Source: a virus. From it: a stretch of DNA of 27,246 nt. The translations under genes and the position numbers were made by a program. Each line of letters opens with the position of its first letter. Position 1 is the first letter of the stretch. The notes under the pieces were generated by a model. It did no database searches and was not told where the DNA came from. It saw only the letters and a program-made list of their open reading frames with translations. The stretch covers positions 1 through 27,246 of IMG/VR virus record IMGVR_UViG_3300037961_005784, one strand, 5' to 3'. This document shows, piece after piece, positions 8,022 to 17,069 of this stretch.

Positions 8022-9422
8022 TTATGAGAAGTTACCAAAGATTACGAAGTTATTCGCAGCTTGAGTTACTAAACATCTTTCTGATAAATAGTGAACTTCC
8101 ATTGCATCAAGTGAGCTAGTAGATGCTCCACCAACTGAACCTGTGATCCAAGTTTTTAGTTTTCTATCATCAGCTTCTGAAGCTCTATATCTCACGTGTA
8201 AGAAAGGTCTCTTGATGTTTTTACCAAGAACTTGATCATACACAGAAGATGTTCCAGCAGGTACTAAAATACCTGTAACATCAGAAGCAATTTCGCCTCT
8301 TGTAGAAGCGTCATTTAAATATTTCCAATCAGTTTTATAGAAGTCATAAGAACCTCTTCTAAACCCGTTGAATCCTAAATTTAATGCCATATCTTCTGAA
8401 TTATTAAATAATCCATAATCTAAACCACCAGTTGAGTGAGGGTTTAAACCTGCTAACATGTCATCAAAGTTAAGTGATAATTCTCTGTTTAAGAACATAA
8501 CGTTTTCTTCAATAGCTCCTTGCTTATCAAGCTTTTTAAGCATATCGTCGAAATCTGCTAAGTCTGTAGATGCAGAAGTCCCGTCTAAACCATCTTCGTG
8601 AATATGACCTCTATCTTTAATAGCAGCAAATAAACCTTCAGAACCTTTAATGCCCGTAAGATTTGTGTTGCTATTTTTTTCGATTTCAACCATAGTCATT
8701 TCTAAATAGTCATTGAATCTTTGTCTTGTATCACCTTCAGCTTTTAAGTACCATAAGAAACCTCCTTGACCAGACTCACCTGAAACTTCAACCCAACCAA
8801 TTTGAGCAGCATCAGATCCTGAGATCTCATACTTATCTTTCATGATAATAGGGTTGTTAGTGTAAGACTGGAAACTTGGTGTTACAGCTTCTAACATACC
8901 TAATTGTGCTTTTTTGAATTCTGAACCGAATACAAAAAGTTTAATTGCACCTGATGTTGTTGCAATACTTGAATCTCCTACAAGACCTGTTGCTCCTGCA
9001 TAACCTTTTACTGTTATCGAACTCGTGCTTGGTACTGCAGTAACTTGAGCTTTTGCAACATCAGTACCGTCAGATACTATAACTAACTGACCTACTCTAA
9101 TAGCATGATTTGTTAGTCCTGATATTGTGTTTGCACCGCTTGAGTCAGCTGCACAAGTACCTCCTGAATAAGATAAATGTAATCTTCCTTGCTCTGACCA
9201 TACAACTTGATCTGAGCTCATAGGCATTTCTGCGCCTACCATTGATAAAAATCCTCCAACCGATCTATTACCATACTTTTCTACTTCAGCTTCGTAAAGC
9301 TCTGGTAGGTATTGTTGTGCCCAACCAGCAGTAGCAGTCGCAGTAAAATCAACGTAATTAGAGGCTAATGTTTGTTTAACTGGAGCTGGAGTTGTAGTTC
9401 CGCTCCCTAATGAAATTGCCAT
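8022..9422 (-). CDS. Major capsid protein
   Basis: A 466-residue protein placed between the scaffold-like gene and the neck genes, as expected for a HK97-fold capsid protein. The N-terminal segment (residues 21-60: YVDFTATATAGWAQQYLPELYEAEVEKYGNR is the family-like part) leads into AEMPMSSDQVVWSEQGRLHLSYSG. Residues about 85-165 form a separable beta-rich insert (HAIRVGQLVIVSDGTDV, SSITVKGYAGATG) in the region expected for the E-loop, resembling a small surface domain. The rest is a mixed helix/strand core with Gly- and Asp-rich loops. The upstream leader is A/T-only with no Shine-Dalgarno. A strong hairpin follows the stop. The fold is inferred from position, size and recalled marine phage homologues. 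Confidence 0.82.
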   Translation of the reverse strand: MAISLGSGTTTPAPVKQTLASNYVDFTATATAGWAQQYLPELYEAEVEKYGNRSVGGFLSMVGAEMPMSSDQVVWSEQGRLHLSYSGGTCAADSSGANTISGLTNHAIRVGQLVIVSDGTDVAKAQVTAVPSTSSITVKGYAGATGLVGDSSIATTSGAIKLFVFGSEFKKAQLGMLEAVTPSFQSYTNNPIIMKDKYEISGSDAAQIGWVEVSGESGQGGFLWYLKAEGDTRQRFNDYLEMTMVEIEKNSNTNLTGIKGSEGLFAAIKDRGHIHEDGLDGTSASTDLADFDDMLKKLDKQGAIEENVMFLNRELSLNFDDMLAGLNPHSTGGLDYGLFNNSEDMALNLGFNGFRRGSYDFYKTDWKYLNDASTRGEIASDVTGILVPAGTSSVYDQVLGKNIKRPFLHVRYRASEADDRKLKTWITGSVGGASTSSLDAMEVHYLSERCLVTQAANNFVIFGNFS

Positions 9423-9446
9423 TTTTTAAAAATTTTGTTTTAATTA

Positions 9447-10610
9447 TTATTTTCTAAGTTTTATTCTAAGTTTTGAACTATCATCACCGCCTATTGCTCT
9501 TACTCTTAATCCACCAGCTTCAATATTCTGTGCACCCTTCCTGGGATCCATGTTAATATTTTTAGCCTGTAAAGACATGCTTTTTACAGCATCAGCTTTA
9601 CCTTGTTCATAAAAATGGTTCGCTATAGAATCAGCGTTTCTAGCAACATAAAGCGCCTTATGATACCCTTGGGCATCTTTCAGCATATTATTTTCATCTA
9701 AGAACATCTTAAACGCTTTTAAAACATCACTTTGGGCTTGCTTTGTCTCATTTACATCTTTTACATTGTATCTGTATCTGTTTTCACCTACTTTAAATTC
9801 AAAACCTTTGAATTCATTATTAAAAACATTATCAGTTTTACTTAAAAAATGCTCATTTGATTTTTGTTGCAGAGCAGTCAGTTCTTCCTGCTCTTTTTTA
9901 TAATTACTATAAAAATCTACAGCTTCTTTAACATCCGGAGACATTTTAGAACCTGATTTAATATCATTATAGTATTTTTGTTTCATGCTGGTTAAATGAT
10001 TTTTAGCACCAGCAACTTGTTCTTTGTAATTAAGTTGTTTTCTCTTAATATCTCTTTCACTATCAACCTCTTCATCAATTAAAAAACTATCTTCCATGAG
10101 AAAACTTATTTCATCATCACTAAGATGTGGTTTAGTTTGTTTATAATACTCTCTTAATAAAGCATTATCATCTAAATTATTGTAATCTACATTTAACTTT
10201 ACGTAATCTTCAAGTGATCCACCTGTTTCGGACATAAAATCAAGTAAATTTTTGACATCTTCAGGATATTCTAATTTTACTTCTTGTTTTTCTTCAACTT
10301 TTTGCTCGGCTTGCTCAACTTCTTGTAAGCTTTCTTGCTCTTGCACTTGTACGCCATCTTGTTCTTCGTTAATTAGTGTTATAGGTTCTTCGACCTGCTC
10401 TTGCACTGGCTCTTCAACCTTTTCTTCTGTTTTTTCTTCAACTACTGTTTCAACATTTTCTTGTTGAGTTTCGTTAATTTTATCTAGATCAACTTTATAA
10501 GTACCGTCATCTAATTTGGTACTTACGCCGGCTTTTTCTAATACCGCTTCTTCTTTTTCAGCTGCAGAAGGATTTTCATCTGCTACTGGAGTTACTTTTG
10601 TTTCTGACAT
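9447..10610 (-). CDS. Capsid scaffolding protein
   Basis: A 387-residue protein between portal and capsid genes. Residues about 35-115 are extremely rich in Glu, Gln and Val (for example EEPVQEQVEEPITLINEEQD) and probably disordered or coiled-coil. The middle is charged and helical, including a segment with KHPHLS-like spacing only in part (TKPHLSDDEISFLMEDSF) and long Lys/Glu helices. The C-terminus is short and basic (LRVRAIGGDDSSKLRIKLRK), the classic place for capsid binding in scaffold proteins. This acidic, helical architecture and the position immediately before the capsid gene indicate a scaffold that is expelled or degraded during maturation. No protease domain is visible. The ATG is preceded by an ATAATATTATATT leader shared with the 264-residue gene. 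Confidence 0.75.
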   Translation of the reverse strand: MSETKVTPVADENPSAAEKEEAVLEKAGVSTKLDDGTYKVDLDKINETQQENVETVVEEKTEEKVEEPVQEQVEEPITLINEEQDGVQVQEQESLQEVEQAEQKVEEKQEVKLEYPEDVKNLLDFMSETGGSLEDYVKLNVDYNNLDDNALLREYYKQTKPHLSDDEISFLMEDSFLIDEEVDSERDIKRKQLNYKEQVAGAKNHLTSMKQKYYNDIKSGSKMSPDVKEAVDFYSNYKKEQEELTALQQKSNEHFLSKTDNVFNNEFKGFEFKVGENRYRYNVKDVNETKQAQSDVLKAFKMFLDENNMLKDAQGYHKALYVARNADSIANHFYEQGKADAVKSMSLQAKNINMDPRKGAQNIEAGGLRVRAIGGDDSSKLRIKLRK

Positions 10611-10636
10611 AATATAATATTATAAAAATTAAAAAA

Positions 10637-13054
10637 TTATCTTGGCTCAAATTGTTCTAAACCAAAACCACCTAATGCGTCAAAACCTGCTGACTCAAAA
10701 TCTTTAGGCGGTTTACCAGTTTGTCGCTGGTTTATAAGCTCACTTTGTTGTGTAGCTTGTATTTTTGTTCGTTTGTCTTTACGATCTTCTTTGTATTGTT
10801 CTTTACTATTAATCACCTGTGTTTCCATTTGTTTAAGCCTCATATTAAGTTCAAACTCATGTATCATAAGTTGTTTTTTAAGTTCTGCTTCAGCTTGTAG
10901 CTTTTGCATATCAAAATTATGCTCAACTTCAGATAACTGTGCTTTACTTTGTGTAGACATTTGTTCTTTTCTCATATCTAGCTCTGCTGCTGCTTGTGCA
11001 GCTTGTGTATTAGATTGAGTTTGTGCTTGTATATTTTCAAGTTGCATTTGTCTATCAGTTTGGATTTTCTTCCTACGTCTTAGTTTTAGTAGTTGATTAG
11101 CAAGTTTTAGATTTTTTACTTCTCTTACGTCTATAGCATCTTCAAGTTCTATTTGTTGTTGCTGTATAGCCATTTGAATATTATTCTCTAAAATTTGTTT
11201 TTCTTCTTCATCTGGTGCTAATTGTAAAAATATACCAAAATCATGCAAATGTAATTCGTCTATTTCTTTTAAACTAGCAACATTAAATTTTCCTATACCT
11301 TGAACAAAAGCTTGTGTTGTACTACCATATTCTAAAACATCAGATATTCTTAATGATATTGCTTCAGCTGTTTTTAATGTTAAATATAAACCTGCTTGTA
11401 ATATATGTCTTGTTGCGGTATTTGAGTTGGCCGCTGCTATTTTTTGTAAACCTACAAGTGCATTTTTATCTGGTGTGCTACCATCTCTTGCTTCATTAAG
11501 TCCGGTTACATCTCTTATCATTTGTAAATAATAATTATAAGAGTTTATTAAACTAGATATTTTTTGTCCACCGTGGCCAGATTGTAATTCTTGCACAGGA
11601 GTTCTGCTATGATTATAATCTCCATCTTGTGTCATTGATCTACCAATTACAGAACCAGTTTGAAAATACATATTCAATGCTTCTTGTGGATTATAATTAG
11701 TTCCATTACCTAAATCTATTTCAGCAATACCATCAGCATCTAAATAAACACCATCAGGTACCATCCTAGATAAAACTTGTTGTAGTTTTAAATGAGTTAG
11801 CTGTATCATATCTGCGAAGCTAGTCATTCTACCAACTAAAGACTCTATTTTACCTTTATAAATTCTTGGAGCAACTATATTGTAACTCATTTGTACTTTA
11901 GTTGTATCGGCTTTAGGTCTTGTCATATTTTTAGCAAGTTGCCATTTTAACAACTTATTACTACCTATTATTTTAGCACCTTCATATAAAACCTCTATAG
12001 ATCTATTTACTTTTGAAAACCTTGATCTAGCATCTTTTGGTGGATTAAATGTGTCTGTTTTTTCTATTGCTTTATCTGCACCAGAAGAAGTTTGTTTTAT
12101 TTTATATACTTGGTTATTATAACTTTTATATTCAAAATATAAAACATAAACATAATTATTATCAGGTGAATCAGCACTAGCGTATGTTTTATTGTACATT
12201 AAAGAACTACTACCTAAACCTTCTATTTCTTTAATATCATCATCAGTTAACTCTGGATATTGTTTTTTTAAATCAATTAAATTAACTCTTTTAACTTCGC
12301 CTACATAATATATATCATCAAAATAAGGTGATTCAGTATAAGAATATACTAGATCAGATGGATCAACATATTCTAACTTTATACCCTCAGCTGTATTAAA
12401 ACTATTTTTTACAGCAGCAATACCTATAACAGCTAAATCATAATCTAATCTTTTCTTTAATAAATCATATTTATTATAATCAAAAACATTATTTATAGCT
12501 TCCTCCTCAGCAATTTCAATACTTTGTTTGTAATCTAGCTGCATGTGTAACTCTAACTCTTCTTGTGTTTCAGGCAAAGTTTCTATTGGATTATTATACA
12601 TGTTCAAACCAAATTGTTGTTGAACATTATCAAACAACTCTTTGTTTTGCATATCTCTTACTATAGAGTTAACATAATCAGTTCTTACGTCTATAGAAGC
12701 TTGATCTTGTGAATAAGCTTTTATATCATATAGTCTTTCACCTATACCATTTACAACTATATCTACAAATTTAGGTATAATAGGTACTGGTTTCCAGTCT
12801 AAATTAAGATAAGATAAATCACCATTAATTGATAACTCATCTTTATATTTTTGTATAGATTGCTCTCCTCTAGCATATAATCTTAATCTGTGAAATTGAT
12901 CTCTGTTTGCATAATATCTAACACTTCCACTTGATCTTTTAAACCATTCTGCTTCTATGCCTTTGGCAATTTCTAAGCCATACGCATTTGAAGATTTTTC
13001 TTTATCTGAAACTGCTTGACTTGGAAAGCGTCCTTTAGGTAATTGTTTTGACAT
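10637..13054 (-). CDS. Portal protein
   Basis: An 805-residue protein encoded directly after the large terminase, with stop and start adjacent (TAAATG). The core contains segments I recall from portals of marine and crAss-like phages: SLVGRMTSFADMIQLTHLKL, VPDGVYLDADGIAEID, GSVIGRSMTQDGDYN and YLQMIRDVTGLNEARDGS, the last being the long-helix/tunnel region. The C-terminal 150 or so residues form a long Gln/Lys/Glu-rich helical barrel or coiled coil (QMQLENIQAQTQSNTQAAQ and following). It would form the dodecameric DNA channel at the capsid vertex and dock the terminase and neck proteins. The length is large but usual for this group. Confidence 0.87.
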   Translation of the reverse strand: MSKQLPKGRFPSQAVSDKEKSSNAYGLEIAKGIEAEWFKRSSGSVRYYANRDQFHRLRLYARGEQSIQKYKDELSINGDLSYLNLDWKPVPIIPKFVDIVVNGIGERLYDIKAYSQDQASIDVRTDYVNSIVRDMQNKELFDNVQQQFGLNMYNNPIETLPETQEELELHMQLDYKQSIEIAEEEAINNVFDYNKYDLLKKRLDYDLAVIGIAAVKNSFNTAEGIKLEYVDPSDLVYSYTESPYFDDIYYVGEVKRVNLIDLKKQYPELTDDDIKEIEGLGSSSLMYNKTYASADSPDNNYVYVLYFEYKSYNNQVYKIKQTSSGADKAIEKTDTFNPPKDARSRFSKVNRSIEVLYEGAKIIGSNKLLKWQLAKNMTRPKADTTKVQMSYNIVAPRIYKGKIESLVGRMTSFADMIQLTHLKLQQVLSRMVPDGVYLDADGIAEIDLGNGTNYNPQEALNMYFQTGSVIGRSMTQDGDYNHSRTPVQELQSGHGGQKISSLINSYNYYLQMIRDVTGLNEARDGSTPDKNALVGLQKIAAANSNTATRHILQAGLYLTLKTAEAISLRISDVLEYGSTTQAFVQGIGKFNVASLKEIDELHLHDFGIFLQLAPDEEEKQILENNIQMAIQQQQIELEDAIDVREVKNLKLANQLLKLRRRKKIQTDRQMQLENIQAQTQSNTQAAQAAAELDMRKEQMSTQSKAQLSEVEHNFDMQKLQAEAELKKQLMIHEFELNMRLKQMETQVINSKEQYKEDRKDKRTKIQATQQSELINQRQTGKPPKDFESAGFDALGGFGLEQFEPR

Positions 13055-15265
13055 TTATTCTATTATTTTTGAAATGTAACCTTTATTATCGAATTTTTTA
13101 AACCCAAAATCTAATTTTTTTACTATTTTTTCTTGTTTAGGAGCGTATAAATGCCTATTACAAGCCATTATTGCTAATCCTGAGCTAATAGTAGCATCAA
13201 ATTTTGTTCTGTTTGTAATATTAAACTTTGACCAATCATTAAGAGTTTTATTAAAGTAAATATTACCATATGTGCCGTCTGATTTTAAACCTACATATTG
13301 TTGTATATAAGTTTCTATAGCCGCGGCATGCGCTTGTTTTATATCTTCACCAGTATTAGGTATACCACCTATTTCTTTTTCTGTTGTTGATAATTTATTA
13401 TGTGTTTTATCAGGTCTATTCATTGAGTAACCCCTGTAACCACGCCTTTTTAAATAATATAACAACCTTGGCTTGTTATTTTCTGCTAATATAGGCATAC
13501 CGTAAAACACTAATGCCATTAATATATCTTCAAAAAATATTTCTGCAGTTTGTGGTCTTGCAATATATTCTAAAAAAAATGTATTAGGCGGTGCATCTTC
13601 CATGCTGAATTTTGTTAATCCATGTAATGATCCTTTTGATCCTCTACCATCTACTGTACCAGATATATCGTAACTATCACAGCCAAAAGCACCAATGTGT
13701 TCGTTACCAGGATATTTAAAACCATTCCTTAATAAAACATTGTTTTGTAAATTAGGTGATGGTATCCATGATATTTCAAATCGACCATTTAAATCAGGAT
13801 AAAAGTTCACTATAGTATCTTTAATCCCATTTAACCACTGAAAATTACCTTTAGTAATATTACCAGAAGATCTCAAACCTTCATTATAGTCAATTTGTTC
13901 GTATATCTTAACTAAATTAAATATACTATTTTTTGTTTCATCTCTAAACGCGTGTTCTTCAGTTCTTGGGAATTGTCTATAAAATTCATTTAAAGCATCG
14001 TGACTATTTTTTAAGCCATCTGCTTCATTTTCCCAATGCTCGATAACTCCGACGTCGATGCTATCATTATGAGGTCCTGCAATTGGTTTTTCTGGTGTAT
14101 CGAACACAGGTATTCCATAAGTATCAATGTATCCCTCGTAGTTCCATTCCATAGGTATGAACAAACTATATAATCCAGAACGAGTTTGTCCGTTTTTATT
14201 TCTTTTTGTAACGTCTGAATCATAATATAATTGTTTAAAATTTTCACCACCTTTATCTAAAGCGTTAGATGTTGATCCCATCATACACTTACCAATAATC
14301 CTACTACCTAATCTTAATGTTGTTTTAGTTACTCGCCAGTTATTTAAAATGTTTTCTGGTCTTTCCCATTTACCAGCTTCATCATGTACAAGCAGTTGTA
14401 ATTTTTCACCATCATAACTGTTATCACCTGTATTCTTCCAATCAATAGTTGTATCTAATCCCGTTAGTTCCTCTGTTTTTTGTTTAGATAATATATTTCT
14501 TTTTGTAAACTTACTAGCTGGTACTCTATAAGCTAATTCTGTTTTTGGCCGATCCATACCATCTTGTATGGGTTTAAAGAAAAACGGGTAGTTGACTGAT
14601 ATTGGTACAACTTTATCTGTGAACATTTTTTTGGCGTCTGCACCAGACTTTGATAATATACCAAATCTTGCGTCTGAAGAGATAGTTGCTTGTCCAACTG
14701 TTTCTGAGCTGGCCATAAACGAAAATCCACTTCTTCTGTTTTTAAGGTAACACATCCCATAACATCTATCGTCTGCTTTACAGGCTTCCCAAAAAATGAA
14801 GAATAATCTGTTTGCTTCTCTAAACTCTGGCTTCCCAACATCAATCTTGGTCCATTGCAAGTACATATAATGAGAACCAGTGATATAAGTAATATTATCT
14901 TTGTTGCTGAACCAATAACCTTCGTCGCGTTTGGTAAATTCTCTATCAATATAAACATACCATTTATTTTTAAAATCATCTGGTAAATCTTTCCAATCAA
15001 ATATAGTTTTAATTTTTTCTAACTCTTTTGGATACTCATTTACCTCCCATTTATTATTTCCTTTTTCAATTTTTTTTGGTTGTTTTGGTAATGCAATTTT
15101 TAAATTCTGTATGCTATACACATCACCTATTTGTCCGGTTTTACTTATAACAATTACATCGTGTTCTTTATTATAGCCGTATTTCCAATATTTTTTCTTA
15201 TTTAACCTATGTATGGTTGTTTGTTTTATAGGTTTTATAATTTTATATAGGGATTGTTTATACAT
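13055..15265 (-). CDS. terL: Terminase large subunit
   Basis: A 736-residue DNA-packaging motor. The N-terminal part (YGYNKEHDVIVISKTGQIGD, residues 29-48) resembles crAss-like and marine phage terminases in memory. The ATPase domain has a deviant Walker A at 175-182 (KNRRSGFS, with no GK[ST]) and a Walker B with catalytic glutamate at 291-296 (LLVHDE), followed by KWERPENILNNWRVTKTTLR and a coupling segment MMGSTSN at 328-334. The C-terminal nuclease domain begins with GCDSYD, D530 being the probable first metal ligand, then ARPQTAEIFFED and further acidic residues. It acts with the portal and a small terminase subunit. The ATG lies three bases after the YkgJ-type gene. Confidence 0.92.
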   Translation of the reverse strand: MYKQSLYKIIKPIKQTTIHRLNKKKYWKYGYNKEHDVIVISKTGQIGDVYSIQNLKIALPKQPKKIEKGNNKWEVNEYPKELEKIKTIFDWKDLPDDFKNKWYVYIDREFTKRDEGYWFSNKDNITYITGSHYMYLQWTKIDVGKPEFREANRLFFIFWEACKADDRCYGMCYLKNRRSGFSFMASSETVGQATISSDARFGILSKSGADAKKMFTDKVVPISVNYPFFFKPIQDGMDRPKTELAYRVPASKFTKRNILSKQKTEELTGLDTTIDWKNTGDNSYDGEKLQLLVHDEAGKWERPENILNNWRVTKTTLRLGSRIIGKCMMGSTSNALDKGGENFKQLYYDSDVTKRNKNGQTRSGLYSLFIPMEWNYEGYIDTYGIPVFDTPEKPIAGPHNDSIDVGVIEHWENEADGLKNSHDALNEFYRQFPRTEEHAFRDETKNSIFNLVKIYEQIDYNEGLRSSGNITKGNFQWLNGIKDTIVNFYPDLNGRFEISWIPSPNLQNNVLLRNGFKYPGNEHIGAFGCDSYDISGTVDGRGSKGSLHGLTKFSMEDAPPNTFFLEYIARPQTAEIFFEDILMALVFYGMPILAENNKPRLLYYLKRRGYRGYSMNRPDKTHNKLSTTEKEIGGIPNTGEDIKQAHAAAIETYIQQYVGLKSDGTYGNIYFNKTLNDWSKFNITNRTKFDATISSGLAIMACNRHLYAPKQEKIVKKLDFGFKKFDNKGYISKIIE

Positions 15266-15268
15266 AAT

Positions 15269-15562
15269 TTAATTGTATTTTTTGAGATCTATTTTATAAC
15301 TCTCATCTAATCCTTCAATATCTATTAATTCGTGGCAAATTTTGGTTACTTCTTTAAAATATTCTTTTTTTGTTTGAAGTATGCTTTTTCCATGCATTTT
15401 ACTTACCCTACATATATCAGGTCTATCATCATATATAGAACAAATATTACCTATTAAGTTTGCACAACTACCATCTTTCTTTGTAGGTAAACCATATTTT
15501 GCTCCATTAATTTTACCGATAAATCTACAACAAGCTCCGCAACTAGAACATAAAAACTCCAT
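15269..15562 (-). CDS. YkgJ-type zinc/iron-chelating cysteine-cluster protein
   Basis: A 97-residue protein with the CxxCGxCC start typical of the YkgJ family: C5, C8, C11 and C12, followed by C33 (SCANLIGN), C41 (NICSIYDDRP), C51 (ICR) and C76. The spacing and the IYDDRPDICR motif match the family well. YkgJ-type proteins are proposed to bind zinc or iron; their biochemical role is not settled. Here it sits between a putative small terminase (TAATG overlap) and the large terminase, so a role linked to packaging or to late control is possible, but this is only context. Confidence 0.8.
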   Translation of the reverse strand: MEFLCSSCGACCRFIGKINGAKYGLPTKKDGSCANLIGNICSIYDDRPDICRVSKMHGKSILQTKKEYFKEVTKICHELIDIEGLDESYKIDLKKYN

Positions 15563-15834
15563 TACTTTGATCTTCTTTCAGCAAAACCTTTAAATGTGTT
15601 TTCTTTTTGTTCTACTGGTTTATTATCTAACAAAGCTTTTTCAGCCTCAACACGGTTTAATATCTCAAAAGCATCGAATATAGCTAGCTTTTTTGTCGCT
15701 GCTGCATTTTTTAATCTATCAGCTGAAACATCATCTTCTGTATCAACTATTTCTTCTTTAGCAACTTTTATAAGTTCATTAACCGCTCTGTAACCAGCTT
15801 GGATTATATTCTTTTTCGTTTCCTTTATATTCAT
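15562..15834 (-). CDS. Possible terminase small subunit
   Basis: A 90-residue, largely helical, charged protein (AGYRAVNELIKVAKEEIVD, then LKNAAATKKLAIFDAFEILN) with a Lys/Glu-rich C-terminus ending FAERRSK. I recall similar short proteins just ahead of the terminase in marine phages. Size, helicity and position suggest a small terminase subunit that binds DNA at the packaging site, but no clear helix-turn-helix can be assigned by eye. Its start overlaps the previous gene by 56 bases, and there is no later in-frame ATG. It shares a TAATG junction with the YkgJ-type gene. Confidence 0.45.
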   Translation of the reverse strand: MNIKETKKNIIQAGYRAVNELIKVAKEEIVDTEDDVSADRLKNAAATKKLAIFDAFEILNRVEAEKALLDNKPVEQKENTFKGFAERRSK

Positions 15835-16372
15835 ATTTAATACAAATTGATTTTATTGGTACTCTATAAAGTCTTTCGTTGTTTATTATAAATTCATATT
15901 CACTATCTGGTGTAAAACCTATAAGATCTTGTTTTTTAATATGTTTATTGTCAACATATTTTATAATACCCGTGTTTTCTTTTTCTTTATTTATGGAAAA
16001 CTTATCATCGTTTGATATCGGTTTAACAAAACAATATTCTTTTATAGGCTTCCATTCCGTTCTATGTCTGTAAGCAAATATTTGATCTAAATAAACAAAA
16101 TACATACCATCTACAAAACTACTGCTACTATCTTTTTCATTACCTCTAATATCATTAAACCTTCTAAAAACATTATGATGTACTATTATTTCATCACCTT
16201 GTTTTATAGGTGATTTAACGTTTATTGGGCAATGTATGACTTTAGCGTTTCTACTAACAAATTTATGATCTTGGATTTCAGTGTTTAATATAAAATCTTT
16301 ATCACCAATTTTTTTAGTATTATTATATCTTTTTTCTATAGGTTTTATTATAAAATAATATAAGCTTCGCAT
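15779..16372 (-). CDS. Tandem GroES-like (chaperonin-10 fold) protein
   Basis: A 197-residue protein that reads as two chaperonin-10-like modules. Module 1 (about 5-102) parallels the GroES encoded at 20218-20475: YYFIIKPIEKRYNN against YYIIIKKIKEEPKT, then FILNTEIQDHKFVSRNAKVI against LLITDDIKKDVRYSKGKVI, then SPIKQGDEIIVHHNVF against KGLKKDDIIYYNKHAG. Module 2 (about 112-180) repeats the later part: TGIIKYVDN, IKKQDLIGFTPDSEYEF and NNERLYRVPIKSICI against GKVISFGEE, LKKDDIIYYNKHAGHGIEF and DNKLFHVIKQQDVVV. Module 1 keeps a loop in the mobile-loop position; module 2 has a shorter one. This could be a second co-chaperonin, as in plant Cpn20, or a beta-barrel reused structurally. It joins its neighbour upstream by TAATG. 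Confidence 0.6.
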   Translation of the reverse strand: MRSLYYFIIKPIEKRYNNTKKIGDKDFILNTEIQDHKFVSRNAKVIHCPINVKSPIKQGDEIIVHHNVFRRFNDIRGNEKDSSSSFVDGMYFVYLDQIFAYRHRTEWKPIKEYCFVKPISNDDKFSINKEKENTGIIKYVDNKHIKKQDLIGFTPDSEYEFIINNERLYRVPIKSICIKYEYKGNEKEYNPSWLQSG

Positions 16373-16590
16373 TAATATTCTAAATTATATTCTATACTTA
16401 TAGCCATGTTTTTATTAAAATCTTTCCAAGGTAAAACATCTTGACCTTTTTTAATGAATATACTAAATTTTTCTTCTTTTTCTATTATATCACATATTTT
16501 GTGACCACCATATACTTCTTGTCCTACAGAATAATGCATGGCTGAGTCTTTGTAGTCTCTACCTACACTAATTTTTCTAATTAAATTCAT
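16372..16590 (-). CDS. Small conserved phage protein, function unknown
   Basis: A 72-residue protein with a predicted beta-rich core: KISVGRDYKDSAMHYSVGQ, then IEKEEKFSIFIKKG and VLPWKDFNKNMAISIEYNL. I recall very similar short proteins in marine Bacteroidota and crAss-like phages, always without assigned function. The C-terminal PWKDFN and IEYNL segments are the most recognisable. It lies between the holin-like gene (17-base gap) and the tandem GroES-like gene (TAATG overlap). No signal peptide, membrane segment or metal motif is seen. Confidence 0.6.
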   Translation of the reverse strand: MNLIRKISVGRDYKDSAMHYSVGQEVYGGHKICDIIEKEEKFSIFIKKGQDVLPWKDFNKNMAISIEYNLEY

Positions 16591-16607
16591 ATTCTATTTT
16601 ATTTGTT

Positions 16608-17069
16608 TTATTTTTTTAAAACAGATGTTACTTTTTCTCCACTACGTCCACCAAAATATGCTAATACAACTGCCATCATTACTTTTTCAAACGTGTCGTT
16701 CCATGTTTCACCTATATGAAATGGTATTGAATCAACACTATCAAGTAATCCAGCTAATGAAAATATAACAATACACCACACTAAAACTAGCGGGCGTACA
16801 TTTTTAGAAAGCCACGAGTCTGATTTTGAATCTGCTTCCCACCTTGAAGTTATAGCTTCCATCTCCTTATTTTGTTGCTCGTATATAAGTTGTTGTAATT
16901 TTATTTTATCATCAGCACTTACATCTGATTTACCTATTGCAGCTATAGCTTCACCAGGTGAAGTTACACCTTTAAGTACATTACCTAATGTTGGGTTAAC
17001 TATAGAAGCTGCTCCAAACAAAAGTTTACCAACTGTACTTTCTGCAAATTTTTTCTTTGGCTTTGACAT
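16608..17069 (-). CDS. Holin-like membrane protein (3TM holin type)
   Basis: A 153-residue protein whose C-terminal half matches the three-transmembrane holin type found in gene-transfer agents and many phages. It has the charged SRWEADSKSDSWLSKNVRP linker (75-93), a clear membrane segment at about 94-110 (LVLVWCIVIFSLAGLL), an amphipathic stretch, a second membrane segment at about 127-140, and a terminal GGRSGEK (140-146). The N-terminal 11-35 region is only moderately hydrophobic. It would form the membrane lesion at the end of infection. No endolysin is recognised beside it; the nearby HEGGH protein is the only peptidase-like gene in the window. Confidence 0.75.
   Translation of the reverse strand: MSKPKKKFAESTVGKLLFGAASIVNPTLGNVLKGVTSPGEAIAAIGKSDVSADDKIKLQQLIYEQQNKEMEAITSRWEADSKSDSWLSKNVRPLVLVWCIVIFSLAGLLDSVDSIPFHIGETWNDTFEKVMMAVVLAYFGGRSGEKVTSVLKK

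Noticed and set aside
10252-10467. Plus-strand frame rich in Ser, Cys and Thr
   Set aside because: It is the antisense of the Glu/Gln-rich part of the scaffold gene, and its composition follows directly from that.
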